The notes under the pieces: model-generated
Database searches by the model: none
What the model saw: the letters and a program-made list of their open reading frames with translations, nothing else
What the model was told of the DNA's origin: nothing
Part shown: in pieces, positions 32,256 to 39,151 of the stretch
Layout: every line of letters starts with the position of its first letter
Position numbering within the stretch: the stretch's first letter is position 1
Translations under genes and position numbers: made by a program
DNA from: Corallococcus terminator
GTDB lineage: Bacteria > Myxococcota > Myxococcia > Myxococcales > Myxococcaceae
Assembly: GCF_003611635.1 (NCBI RefSeq)
Contig: NZ_RAVZ01000017.1
Location: 1-52,032 of the forward strand
Reading direction: 5' to 3'
Length of the DNA stretch: 52,032 nt

Positions 32256-33074
32256 TCAGCCCGTGTGGAGCGCGTCGCGCGAGGGGCCTTCGACTTTCCG
32301 GAGGAAGCCCTCCACCGCCTCGACGACCTGTCCGGGTTGGTCCACCGGCGCGGCATGGCCGGAGTCCGTCAGCACCTGGAGCCGGGCCTTCTGAAGCAGG
32401 TCCACGTAGGCCTGCTTCGAAGCCTGGGGCGTGTAGTCCCGTTCGGAGTGCAGCACCAGCACGGGGCAGGACACGTCCTTCAGCCGCTCAAGGACGCTCC
32501 ACCCGAGCAGCCCCTTCGTCGCGCGCAGGTAGACGTCCGGCGCGTTGGAGCCCAGTCGCTCCACCGCCTGTCGCCGCAGGGACTCCTGCTCCGGTTTGGG
32601 AAACAGCTTCTTCGCCACGATCTTCGCCAACCCCTGGGGCCCCAGCGCCCGCAGCGCCAGGAGGCGCGTCAGGTACGCGAACCGCTGGCGCAGGGTGCGG
32701 GGGACCATGTCCGGCCCGCTGTTGATGACCACCAGACTGCGCACCAGGTCCGGCCGGTCCACCGCGAGCTGGAAGCCCATCATCCCGCCCATGGACAGCC
32801 CCACGATGTGCACCGACGACAGGCCCAGCCCGTCACACAGCGCGGCGATGTCGCGCGCGAAGAGCGCCACGCCGTAGGCCCCCGCCGGCTTGTCGCTGCG
32901 GCCGTGGCCCCGGGCGTCCGGAACGAGGAGGCGGTGGTGCGCGGAGAGCCGAGGCGCCACACCCTCCCAGTCGCTCCCCGAGGACCCCAGCCCGTGCAGC
33001 AGGAGCACCGGCGCGCCCTCGCCAGACTCCTCGAAGTGGAGGGTCACGCCTTCCTGGGTGCGAAACGTGGGCAT
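32256..33074 (-). CDS. alpha/beta-fold hydrolase
   Basis: The 272-residue cytoplasmic enzyme has the standard triad. Ser is in VGLSMGGMMG after PVLLLHGLGSSGSDW, Asp is in LVLHSERDYTP and His is in LTDSGHAAPVDQP. The lid region is alpha-helical (RQRFAYLTRLLALRALG...). It resembles 3-oxoadipate enol-lactonase/chloroperoxidase-type hydrolases, but substrate is open. ATG 33074 has GAGG upstream; an in-frame ATG at 33107 is the alternative. It is divergent from a TetR gene, with two palindromes between them, so it is likely a target of that repressor. Confidence 0.88.
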   Translation of the reverse strand: MPTFRTQEGVTLHFEESGEGAPVLLLHGLGSSGSDWEGVAPRLSAHHRLLVPDARGHGRSDKPAGAYGVALFARDIAALCDGLGLSSVHIVGLSMGGMMGFQLAVDRPDLVRSLVVINSGPDMVPRTLRQRFAYLTRLLALRALGPQGLAKIVAKKLFPKPEQESLRRQAVERLGSNAPDVYLRATKGLLGWSVLERLKDVSCPVLVLHSERDYTPQASKQAYVDLLQKARLQVLTDSGHAAPVDQPGQVVEAVEGFLRKVEGPSRDALHTG

Positions 33075-33114
33075 CGGCAGGGCCTCTTCATCCTGGGGGA
33101 CGGCCACATCGGGA

Positions 33115-33128
33115 TGAACGACTGTTCA
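33115..33128. promoter_or_regulatory. candidate TetR operator 1
   Basis: TGAAC(GACT)GTTCA has perfect 5-bp arms, 41 bp upstream of the hydrolase start. Its GAAC/GTTC arms resemble those of the stronger palindrome at 33176-33189. Confidence 0.55.
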
Positions 33129-33175
33129 GAGGTGCGTTAGACTTCACTGTCGTTGATGCCGTTGAAGGCTATCTG

Positions 33176-33189
33176 AACGAACGTTCGTT
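33176..33189. promoter_or_regulatory. candidate TetR operator 2 (perfect 14-bp palindrome)
   Basis: AACGAACGTTCGTT is a perfect palindrome ending 14 bp before the TetR start codon, where a repressor would block its own transcription or translation. It resembles known TetR-family operators in spacing and symmetry. Confidence 0.7.
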
Positions 33190-33203
33190 TCGCAAGGCCA
33201 CCC

Positions 33204-33863
33204 ATGTCCGTTCCTCTTCCTCCGTCCCGGTTGCGTGCTCGCAAGGCGGTTCTTCCGACCTCGGCGGTCCCTGACGGGACGCGTCGTCGCATCCTGGAAG
33301 CGGCGCTCCAGCTCTTCGCGAGCCGGGGCTTCCATGGCGCGTCCATCCGGGACCTGGCGACGGCGCTGGAGCTGCGGCCCAGCGCGCTCTACGCGCACTT
33401 TTCTTCCAAGGAGCACGTGCTGGCGGAGCTGGTGCTCATGGGCCACGAGGCGCACCACGAGGGGTTGCGCGCGGCGCTGCTCGGCGCGGGTTCGGAGCCC
33501 ATTGAACAACTGAGGGCGCTGGTCCGGGCCCATACGCTGCTGCACGCGAACCATCCCCAGCTCGCGGTGGTGGTGAACGAGGAGATCCACTCGCTGCCGC
33601 CGGAGCTGGCGGCGCCGGCCCTGGCCCTGCGGGAACAGTCCGCGGCCTTGCTGCACGCGGTCATCGAGCGGGGCAGGGCGCAGGGGGTGTTCTCGGTGCC
33701 GCACGCGGGGGTGACGGCGGCGGCGATCTCCACGCTGGGGCTGCGACTGCCGTACTGGTACGAGCCCACCCCGGCGCTCGACGTCGACATGCTGGCGGAC
33801 CTGCACGTGGAGCTGTCGCTGCGGATGCTGGGCGTCCAGGGCCCACCCGCCCCTGCGTCCTAA
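33204..33863 (+). CDS. TetR-family transcriptional regulator
   Basis: The 219-residue protein has an N-terminal arm, then a TetR HTH at about residues 25-72 (RRRILEAALQLFASRGFHGA, LRPSALYAHFSSKEHVLAEL) and a TetR_C-type ligand domain (EQLRALVRAHTLLHANHPQL, ERGRAQGVFSV). It probably represses itself and the divergent hydrolase through the two palindromes between them. The stop codon TAA is formed at the insertion point of an IS630 element: TA is the duplicated target and the third base comes from the element. Confidence 0.93.
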   Translation: MSVPLPPSRLRARKAVLPTSAVPDGTRRRILEAALQLFASRGFHGASIRDLATALELRPSALYAHFSSKEHVLAELVLMGHEAHHEGLRAALLGAGSEPIEQLRALVRAHTLLHANHPQLAVVVNEEIHSLPPELAAPALALREQSAALLHAVIERGRAQGVFSVPHAGVTAAAISTLGLRLPYWYEPTPALDVDMLADLHVELSLRMLGVQGPPAPAS

Positions 33864-33869
33864 CCCGCT

Positions 33870-34466
33870 TCAGGGAAGTTCAGTAAGGCGCAGGCCTGCG
33901 TGAAGGAAGAAGGCGGCGAGAACGTCGTGGCGGTGGCCCAGGCGCACGAATGAGGCGCGTGCCTGGGCGCGCAGCTCGGCGACAGAGTCGGGCGTGGCAT
34001 TGCGCAGCTCGGCCTTCACCACGCCGTTGCAGCCCTCCTCGGGATTGAGGTCTGGCGCATAGCCAGGCAGCCGCTCAAGACGGAAGTCCTCGGGGTGGCG
34101 GGCGACGAAGTCGAGCGTCTCGGCACTGTGGTGCTGGTTGAGGCCGTCCCACACGATGGTGAGAGGACGGCCCACGTTCCTGCGGAAGTAGCGCAGGGCC
34201 TCGATGATGTCCTGGCTGGTGAAGCTTCCCTCCCGGTGGCGCGAATACAGACGCGCCGGCTTGCGGCCGTACGGGGCAATGAGGGCGACGATGCTGGAGA
34301 CTTCGCGCCGCTTGTCACGACGGCGCAAGGTGGGCGGATGCCAGACGGGCGCCCAGGTAGACGCTACGCGGGCCCGAAACGAACTACCTGTCTCGTCCAC
34401 GAAGGCAATGGCCCGCCCGCTTCTTCGAGCCCCCTTTTGATGCGGGGCCAGTCGCGTTTCAGCCAT
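33870..34466 (-). CDS. IS630 transposase, DDE part (frame 2)
   Basis: The 198-codon frame contains the catalytic part of the transposase: D in AIAFVDETGSS, D in TIVWDGLNQHHS and E in YAPDLNPEEGCNGVVK. It lacks its own DNA-binding domain and is expected to be expressed by -1 frameshifting from the upstream frame at the A4G5 run (34430-34438, minus strand). That is a common arrangement in this family. Confidence 0.9.
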   Translation of the reverse strand: MAETRLAPHQKGARRSGRAIAFVDETGSSFRARVASTWAPVWHPPTLRRRDKRREVSSIVALIAPYGRKPARLYSRHREGSFTSQDIIEALRYFRRNVGRPLTIVWDGLNQHHSAETLDFVARHPEDFRLERLPGYAPDLNPEEGCNGVVKAELRNATPDSVAELRAQARASFVRLGHRHDVLAAFFLHAGLRLTELP

Positions 34467-34939
34467 GCCTCCACCAACGCATCGTCACGCTCCTTGGCTC
34501 GCGTGCGGGGCTGCTGCGGACTCAACCCCAGCCGGTGAAGGCGCTCGGCCAGGTAATTGGGGTGGTAGCGCACACCGAACGTGCGGTGGATGAGGTGCGC
34601 CACTCGCGTGAGTGTCCAACGCTCGGTAGGGAAACCGCAGGTGCGCGCCCCTGCCTTTACCAACTCCGCCACCTGCCGCCATTCCCCCGGACTCAACTTC
34701 GACGGTCGGCCCGTGCGCGGCCTCGCCTTCAGTCCGCGTGTCCTGCCGCCTGCCTCATGCAGTCGCCGCGCCCAACGACTGACGGAGGCCTCGCTGACTC
34801 CCACACGGCGCGCCACCTCCGCCTGCGACAGTTGCCCCCGTCGCAGGAGTCGTCCGGCCGCAAGCCGCCGCTCCTCAAGCTGCTGCGCCGTCCAGTGCTT
34901 TGGTTGCCACGCCATGGACGCCACCTCTCCATGACGCAA
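34364..34939 (-). CDS. IS630 transposase, DNA-binding part (frame 1)
   Basis: The 191-codon frame holds two helix-turn-helix units (RGQLSQAEVARRVGVSEASV; FGVRYHPNYLAERLHRLGLS) and the linker GRPSKLSPGEW. It ends out of frame within the catalytic region. It overlaps frame 2 by about 100 bp, with a slippery AAAAGGGGG in the overlap. The start may be a few codons in (MAWQPKHWTAQQ at 34915). Confidence 0.9.
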   Translation of the reverse strand: MRHGEVASMAWQPKHWTAQQLEERRLAAGRLLRRGQLSQAEVARRVGVSEASVSRWARRLHEAGGRTRGLKARPRTGRPSKLSPGEWRQVAELVKAGARTCGFPTERWTLTRVAHLIHRTFGVRYHPNYLAERLHRLGLSPQQPRTRAKERDDALVEAWLKRDWPRIKRGLEEAGGPLPSWTRQVVRFGPA

Positions 34940-34973
34940 CCGGTAGCTCCTTACCCAACTTCCCTGAAGGGGG

Positions 34974-35576
34974 TTAGCGAGCCGGGGGGACTCCGGGAGG
35001 GAGGAGCTGGCTCCTCCAGTCGCGCTTCTCGATGCGCCTCACGTTGTCGGCCTCCGCGAGCGTCGTCAGATAGCGGGACAGGTCGAGCAGTTCGGTGTCG
35101 TGCTTCTGCCCGTCGTACTCGCGCACGTAGATGGCATTGCCGTGGTTGTGGACGCACTTGGCGGGTGTGTCGTCGACAATCAGGACGCGCTCCAGCCGGT
35201 AGCCCCGCCGCTTCAACTTGTGCAGCTTCTTGACGTAGCCGTAGTGGGAGTCCGGGTCGAGGTGGCCGTCGTTCATCACGCGGGTCTTGTCGGCCGCGAA
35301 CGTGCAGCGGCTCCTTCCCCAGACAAACGCCAGGGGGAGCGCTGGCGGGAGGATGCGTTTCACGATCTCCATCACGTAGTCATCCGTCCCGGAGGACCAG
35401 ATCGCGAGCTGGAACCGGGAGGCGCATTCCGTGAGGAAGGGCTCCAGGTGCGGGCGCACGTGGCCGAAGAAACCCTGGAGCCGGAAGTCCGCCTTGCGGC
35501 CCAGGGGCTCCTCGCTCACGTGGACCAGGGTCTCATCCAGGTCGAGGATCAGGAGGATTCGGTCTGTCGGGCTCAT
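34974..35576 (-). CDS. HAD-family phosphatase, FCP1/NIF-like
   Basis: The 200-residue protein has the FCP1/SCP-type catalytic motif DLDETLVHVSE (D12, D14, T16), the second motif IWSSGTDDYVMEIV and the third region RVLIVDDTPAKCVHNHGNAI. This is the HAD branch that includes RNA-polymerase CTD phosphatases of eukaryotes; bacterial substrates are unknown. ATG 35576 starts just before the first strand. Its stop codon TAA now uses the TA target of the IS630 insertion plus a base from the element. Before insertion the gene would have ended in TAG overlapping the stop of the convergent TetR gene. Confidence 0.9.
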   Translation of the reverse strand: MSPTDRILLILDLDETLVHVSEEPLGRKADFRLQGFFGHVRPHLEPFLTECASRFQLAIWSSGTDDYVMEIVKRILPPALPLAFVWGRSRCTFAADKTRVMNDGHLDPDSHYGYVKKLHKLKRRGYRLERVLIVDDTPAKCVHNHGNAIYVREYDGQKHDTELLDLSRYLTTLAEADNVRRIEKRDWRSQLLPPGVPPAR

Positions 35577-35688
35577 CGGAGGCTGACGCGGCCGCACGTC
35601 CGGGCATGACGCGCGAGGGAGTGGGAGTCTGCCCCGAATGGTCCGAAGATGCGCCCGGCGGTTTCATCCTTCCTCGCGGGGCGTGTAC

Positions 35689-36876
35689 ATGACGGAGCTG
35701 GAAGACCTCACGGCGTTCGAGCAGCACCTGGCAGGAGGCCGAAGCCTCGCCAACGTCATCCTCCAGGGCCTGGACCTCACGGCGTGGAGCGACGCGGTGC
35801 TGAGAGCGGACCTCACGGGCACCATCTTCCTGGGGTGTCACCTGGAGGCGAAGACCCTGCTGCGGGTCGTCGAACAGGGCGCCATGGTGTTCCCGCCGTT
35901 CTCGGGCCTGCCCTATTCGCCCTACCGGGGCACGCTCTACACCCCGGAGGAGCTGTACGCGGGCTTCGACCCCGCGCACCCGGAGAGCTACGCGGACACG
36001 CCGGACGCGCGCATCTATGCGCACTGGAACTCGCGCGGAGGCGCCAACCCGCCCTCCCTGCTGGAGACCCTGGCGCAGCGGCTGCACGACCACGCAGTCA
36101 GTGACGCCCTGGAGGAGGTGCTCCTGCACGAAGGCAAACCCCGTCGGGTGGTGGCCATCATGGGCGGACACTCCATGCAGCGGGGCGCGCCGGACTACCG
36201 CTCCGTGGCGGAGCTGGCCCGTGCCCTGGCGCGCCAGGGGTTCTTCCTGGTGAGCGGAGGCGGTCCGGGCGCCATGGAGGCCACGCACCTGGGCGCGTGG
36301 TTCGCCGGGCGGAGTGATGGCGACCTGGACGCGGCGCTCGCGCTGCTGGCCGAGGCCCCGTCCTACAAGGACCGCGAATGGCTGGCGCGGGCCTTCGAGG
36401 TGCGCGCGAAATGGCCGATGCGCGATGAGGACCGAGCCCTGGGCGACAGCCTGGGCATCCCGACCTGGCTCTACGGCCACGAACCGCCCAACCCGTTCGC
36501 CACGCGCATCGCCAAGTACTTCGCCAACAGCGTGCGCGAGGAGGGCCTGCTCACCATCGCGAGGGGTGGCGTCGTCTATTCGCCGGGCAGCGCTGGCACC
36601 GTGCAGGAGATCTTCCAGGACGCCTGCCAGAACCACTACAACACGGTCGGCATCATCAGCCCGATGCTCTTCCTGGGCCGCGAGTTCTGGACGAAGACGC
36701 GGCCGGTGTACCCGCTGCTGGAGCACCTGGCGCGGGGCCATGAGTACGCGCGCCACCTGCTGATCACCGACTCGCAGGAGGACATCATCCAGGCGCTGGT
36801 GCGCTTCGACCAGGAGCGCGAAGGGGCACTGCCCGTGCCCCTCGCTGATGCGGGCGCCTTCGCTAAACTGGGGTGA
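35689..36876 (+). CDS. LOG-like (Rossmann) family protein
   Basis: The 395-residue protein has an N-terminal ~120-residue region containing pentapeptide-like text (LANVILQGLDLTAWSDAVLR). A Rossmann-like domain follows with RRVVAIMGGHSMQRG and LVSGGGPGAMEATHLGAWFA, the LOG/lysine-decarboxylase-like nucleotide-binding motifs. The usual PGGxGTxxE motif appears as SPGSAGTVQEIFQDA. LOG enzymes release ribose 5-phosphate from nucleotides; the altered motif and the larger size leave the activity open. ATG 35689 was taken because the upstream frame overlaps the divergent promoter. The 3' end overlaps the convergent ThiF gene by 14 bp. Confidence 0.8.
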   Translation: MTELEDLTAFEQHLAGGRSLANVILQGLDLTAWSDAVLRADLTGTIFLGCHLEAKTLLRVVEQGAMVFPPFSGLPYSPYRGTLYTPEELYAGFDPAHPESYADTPDARIYAHWNSRGGANPPSLLETLAQRLHDHAVSDALEEVLLHEGKPRRVVAIMGGHSMQRGAPDYRSVAELARALARQGFFLVSGGGPGAMEATHLGAWFAGRSDGDLDAALALLAEAPSYKDREWLARAFEVRAKWPMRDEDRALGDSLGIPTWLYGHEPPNPFATRIAKYFANSVREEGLLTIARGGVVYSPGSAGTVQEIFQDACQNHYNTVGIISPMLFLGREFWTKTRPVYPLLEHLARGHEYARHLLITDSQEDIIQALVRFDQEREGALPVPLADAGAFAKLG

Positions 36877-37435
36877 CCGAGGACAGGTTCACGAAGGCGT
36901 CCCGCTTCACCCCGTGCTTGCGGAAGTCCTGCACGGTCCGCGCGAGCGTGGCCGCCAGCAGTCCCAGGAAGGGCAGGTGCTCGCCGCCTTCACAGGTGGC
37001 CTGGCCCTGCGTGTCCTCCGTGTCCGGGACGAAGCGCTCGTCCCAGCGCACCAGGCCGAACGTCCCGTCCGCCGACACCGCGCCGTGCACCAGCGGCGTG
37101 CCCGTCTTCCGCGCGTGGTCGCTGAGCAACTGACGGCTGTCCTGGTTGTCGAAGGCGTCCACCAGCAGCTCCGCGCCCTTGCACAGCGCCTCCACGTTGT
37201 CGCGCGTGAGGCGCACGCCGAAGGACTCCGCCTTCACGCCGTGCAGGTTGTGGAGCTGGAGCTTCAGCGCCTCCGCCTTGTTCTTGCCGACGGACGGCTT
37301 CACGTACGCCTGTGACAGCAGGTTCTTCGACTCCACCCGGTCGAAGTCGATGAACACCAGCGTCGCATCCAGGTTGCGACACAGCAGGGCCGCCGTGGAT
37401 CCGATGGCCCCCACCCCGCAGAAGACGATGCGCAT
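36863..37435 (-). CDS. ThiF/E1-like adenylyltransferase (compact)
   Basis: The 190-residue protein is a minimal E1/ThiF/MoeB fold: GVGAIGS (ATP loop), FIDFDRVESKNLLSQ (the aspartate and asparagine of the adenylation site), GKNKAEAL (lysine) and DAFDNQDSR (aspartate). A possible catalytic cysteine lies in TCEGGEHLP. It lacks the zinc cysteines and C-terminal rhodanese or ubiquitin-fold domains of larger E1s. Such enzymes adenylate the C-terminus of ubiquitin-like or sulfur-carrier proteins. Its start lies 8 bp after the stop of an 82-residue protein, with GAGGG as ribosome site, so the pair is an operon and the small protein is the candidate substrate. Confidence 0.87.
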   Translation of the reverse strand: MRIVFCGVGAIGSTAALLCRNLDATLVFIDFDRVESKNLLSQAYVKPSVGKNKAEALKLQLHNLHGVKAESFGVRLTRDNVEALCKGAELLVDAFDNQDSRQLLSDHARKTGTPLVHGAVSADGTFGLVRWDERFVPDTEDTQGQATCEGGEHLPFLGLLAATLARTVQDFRKHGVKRDAFVNLSSVTPV

Positions 37436-37443
37436 GGTGGCCC

Positions 37444-37692
37444 TCAGCACGCCCCGAAGGGCACCTTCGGACGCAGGTAGATACGCTCCTCGCCGCGCGC
37501 ACCCCGGAAGCGGTCCACGACGTAGTGCTGGAACGCGTCCTCACCCAGGTGGATGCGGTGCAGGCCCGGCACTCCGCCCGAGCGCACCAGCTCCACCGCG
37601 ATGCGACGCACGTCCGTGTCGCTGATGGCCCGCTCCAGCTCCACCGGCACGTCGGCCGACAGTCCGTCGAAGGTGATGTTGAGCGTGGTCAT
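37444..37692 (-). CDS. small protein paired with ThiF, possibly beta-grasp/ubiquitin-like
   Basis: The 82-residue product (start MTTLNITFDGLSADVPVELE) has a predicted strand-strand-helix-strand-strand order. A first hairpin (LNITFDG / DVPVELE) is followed by a helix (DVRRIAVELVRSGG), then strands HRIHLGED, HYVVDRF and ERIYLRPKVPFG. That order and the size fit a beta-grasp (ubiquitin-like) fold, and the gene is directly upstream of an E1-like enzyme. The C-terminus is FGAC rather than Gly-Gly, so classical conjugation would need processing or a different chemistry. I do not recognise a named family; the fold is an inference. Confidence 0.6.
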   Translation of the reverse strand: MTTLNITFDGLSADVPVELERAISDTDVRRIAVELVRSGGVPGLHRIHLGEDAFQHYVVDRFRGARGEERIYLRPKVPFGAC

Positions 37693-37960
37693 GATGGCTG
37701 TCTCCTTGGAGCGCGCGCCCCGGACCCCAACCGCGGAAGCGCGGCCGGCCGGGAACCCTGGCCCGGGACGTCCCCGCCGCGTCCTTCCTGACAACCCCTG
37801 CCGTCGGGGGCGCGGCCTCCCCGCGATGTCTGGCGGGGTGTGAAGGGGCAGGCGCGCGGCCGGGCGCCAGCACCCGTGACGTGGCCGTTTCACGAGGCGG
37901 GCCGTCATCGCCTCTTCGCGGGGCCGTGCACAGTGTTGGGCTCCAGGAGGAATCCAACGC

Positions 37961-38677
37961 ATGGAGTCACCACCCGTACCGCATACCTGGAACGTGACGC
38001 CCCGGGAGGCCGTGGCGCTGCAGAAGCGCCTGCGCGAACAGCTCATCCTCCAGCCACCTCCAGGGCTGAAGGTCACGCGGCTTGGGGGCGCGGACATCTC
38101 CACGGAGAAGGGCAACGACACGGGCTATGGCGGCATGGTGGTGCTGGACGCGGCGACGCTTGCGCCCCTCGCGCGGTCCGTGGCGGCGGTGCCGCTGTCC
38201 TTTCCGTACGTCCCGGGGCTGCTGTCGTTTCGCGAGCTGCCGGTGCTGGCGGCCGTCTGGGCGCGGCTGACGGTCCGGCCCGACGTGCTCGTCTTCGACG
38301 GCCAGGGCACCGCGCACCCGCGCCGGCTGGGCATCGCCTGTCACGGGGGATTGCTCTTCGACGTGCCGTCCATCGGCTGCGCCAAGTCGCTCCTGGTGGG
38401 AACGCACGGCAAGCTCGCGGAGGGCAGGGGGGCCACGGCCCCCATCACGCACCAGGGCGAGGTGGTGGGCATGGCGGTCCGCACCCGCCAGGGCGTCAGC
38501 CCCGTGTTCGTCTCCCCCGGACACCGGATGGACCTGGAGACCGCCGTGGAGTGGGTGCTCAAGGCAAGCCCGCGCTACCGTGAACCGGAGACGACGCGTC
38601 AGGCGCACCGGCTGGTCAACGCCTTCCGCCGGGCGGGCGGTGAGGCGGCGGAGCTGGAAGGAGGGAGTCCCGGATGA
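37961..38677 (+). CDS. nfi: endonuclease V (deoxyinosine 3'-endonuclease)
   Basis: The 238-residue protein carries the EndoV signatures: the metal-binding aspartate in RLGGADIS, the wedge/strand motif FPYVPGLLSFRELP, the second aspartate in DVLVFDGQGTAHPRRLGIA and a downstream DVPSIGCAKSLLVG. EndoV initiates repair of deaminated adenine (hypoxanthine) in DNA and may also act on inosine in RNA. Its TGA overlaps the ATG of the DUF2905 gene. It is divergent from the ThiF operon across a 268-bp region. Confidence 0.93.
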   Translation: MESPPVPHTWNVTPREAVALQKRLREQLILQPPPGLKVTRLGGADISTEKGNDTGYGGMVVLDAATLAPLARSVAAVPLSFPYVPGLLSFRELPVLAAVWARLTVRPDVLVFDGQGTAHPRRLGIACHGGLLFDVPSIGCAKSLLVGTHGKLAEGRGATAPITHQGEVVGMAVRTRQGVSPVFVSPGHRMDLETAVEWVLKASPRYREPETTRQAHRLVNAFRRAGGEAAELEGGSPG

Positions 38678-38889
38678 AGCCCATGGGATTGACGCTGGTG
38701 GCGCTGGGCCTGGGGCTCGTGGTCGTGGGGCTCCTCGTCTGGGCCGGGGCCTTCTCCTGGTTCGGACGGCTGCCGGGGGACATCCGCGTGGAGAGCGGCC
38801 ACACGCGCTTCTTCGCCCCCATCGCGTCCATGCTGCTCGTGTCCGTGCTGCTCAGCCTGGGCGCCTGGGTGCTGCGCCGGTTCTTCTAG
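38674..38889 (+). CDS. DUF2905-family small membrane protein
   Basis: The 71-residue protein has two membrane segments (LTLVALGLGLVVVGLLVWAG and IASMLLVSVLLSLGAWVL) separated by the family hallmark WFGRLPGDIRVESG. The function is unknown; it is widespread in bacteria. It is coupled to nfi by a 4-bp overlap. Confidence 0.9.
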   Translation: MKPMGLTLVALGLGLVVVGLLVWAGAFSWFGRLPGDIRVESGHTRFFAPIASMLLVSVLLSLGAWVLRRFF

Positions 38890-39151
38890 CCACCGTTCCC
38901 GGTCGATTTCTCCTCAAGGATGGGCGGGCTCGCCGTCTGTCCGGCGGGGCCTGACCTGCCGGGTTGCCTGCCTGCTGTCCAGACGGGCAGCAGGGGGCCT
39001 GCCCTGGTGTTCCCGGGGCGGGCACAAGCCGGACGAGGAGTGGATCCGCGCCTTTGAACCGCGCAGCATGCGGCCCCCGTCTTGTCCGGCCCCGTCCGGG
39101 AATAAAGGCGACATTCGAAAGAGGGCGGCTGACCGGCCGTCAGGAGCGAGC

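Larger units (their letters stand above)
33863..34974 (-). mobile_element. IS630-family insertion sequence
   Basis: About 1.1 kb bounded by imperfect ~30-bp inverted repeats (left CTTCAGGGAAGTTCAGTAAGG from 33868; right the complement, CTTCAGGGAAGTTGGGTAAGG when reversed). TA dinucleotides lie on both sides (33861-33862 and 34975-34976), the expected IS630 target duplication. It carries two overlapping transposase frames and looks complete. Confidence 0.9.
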
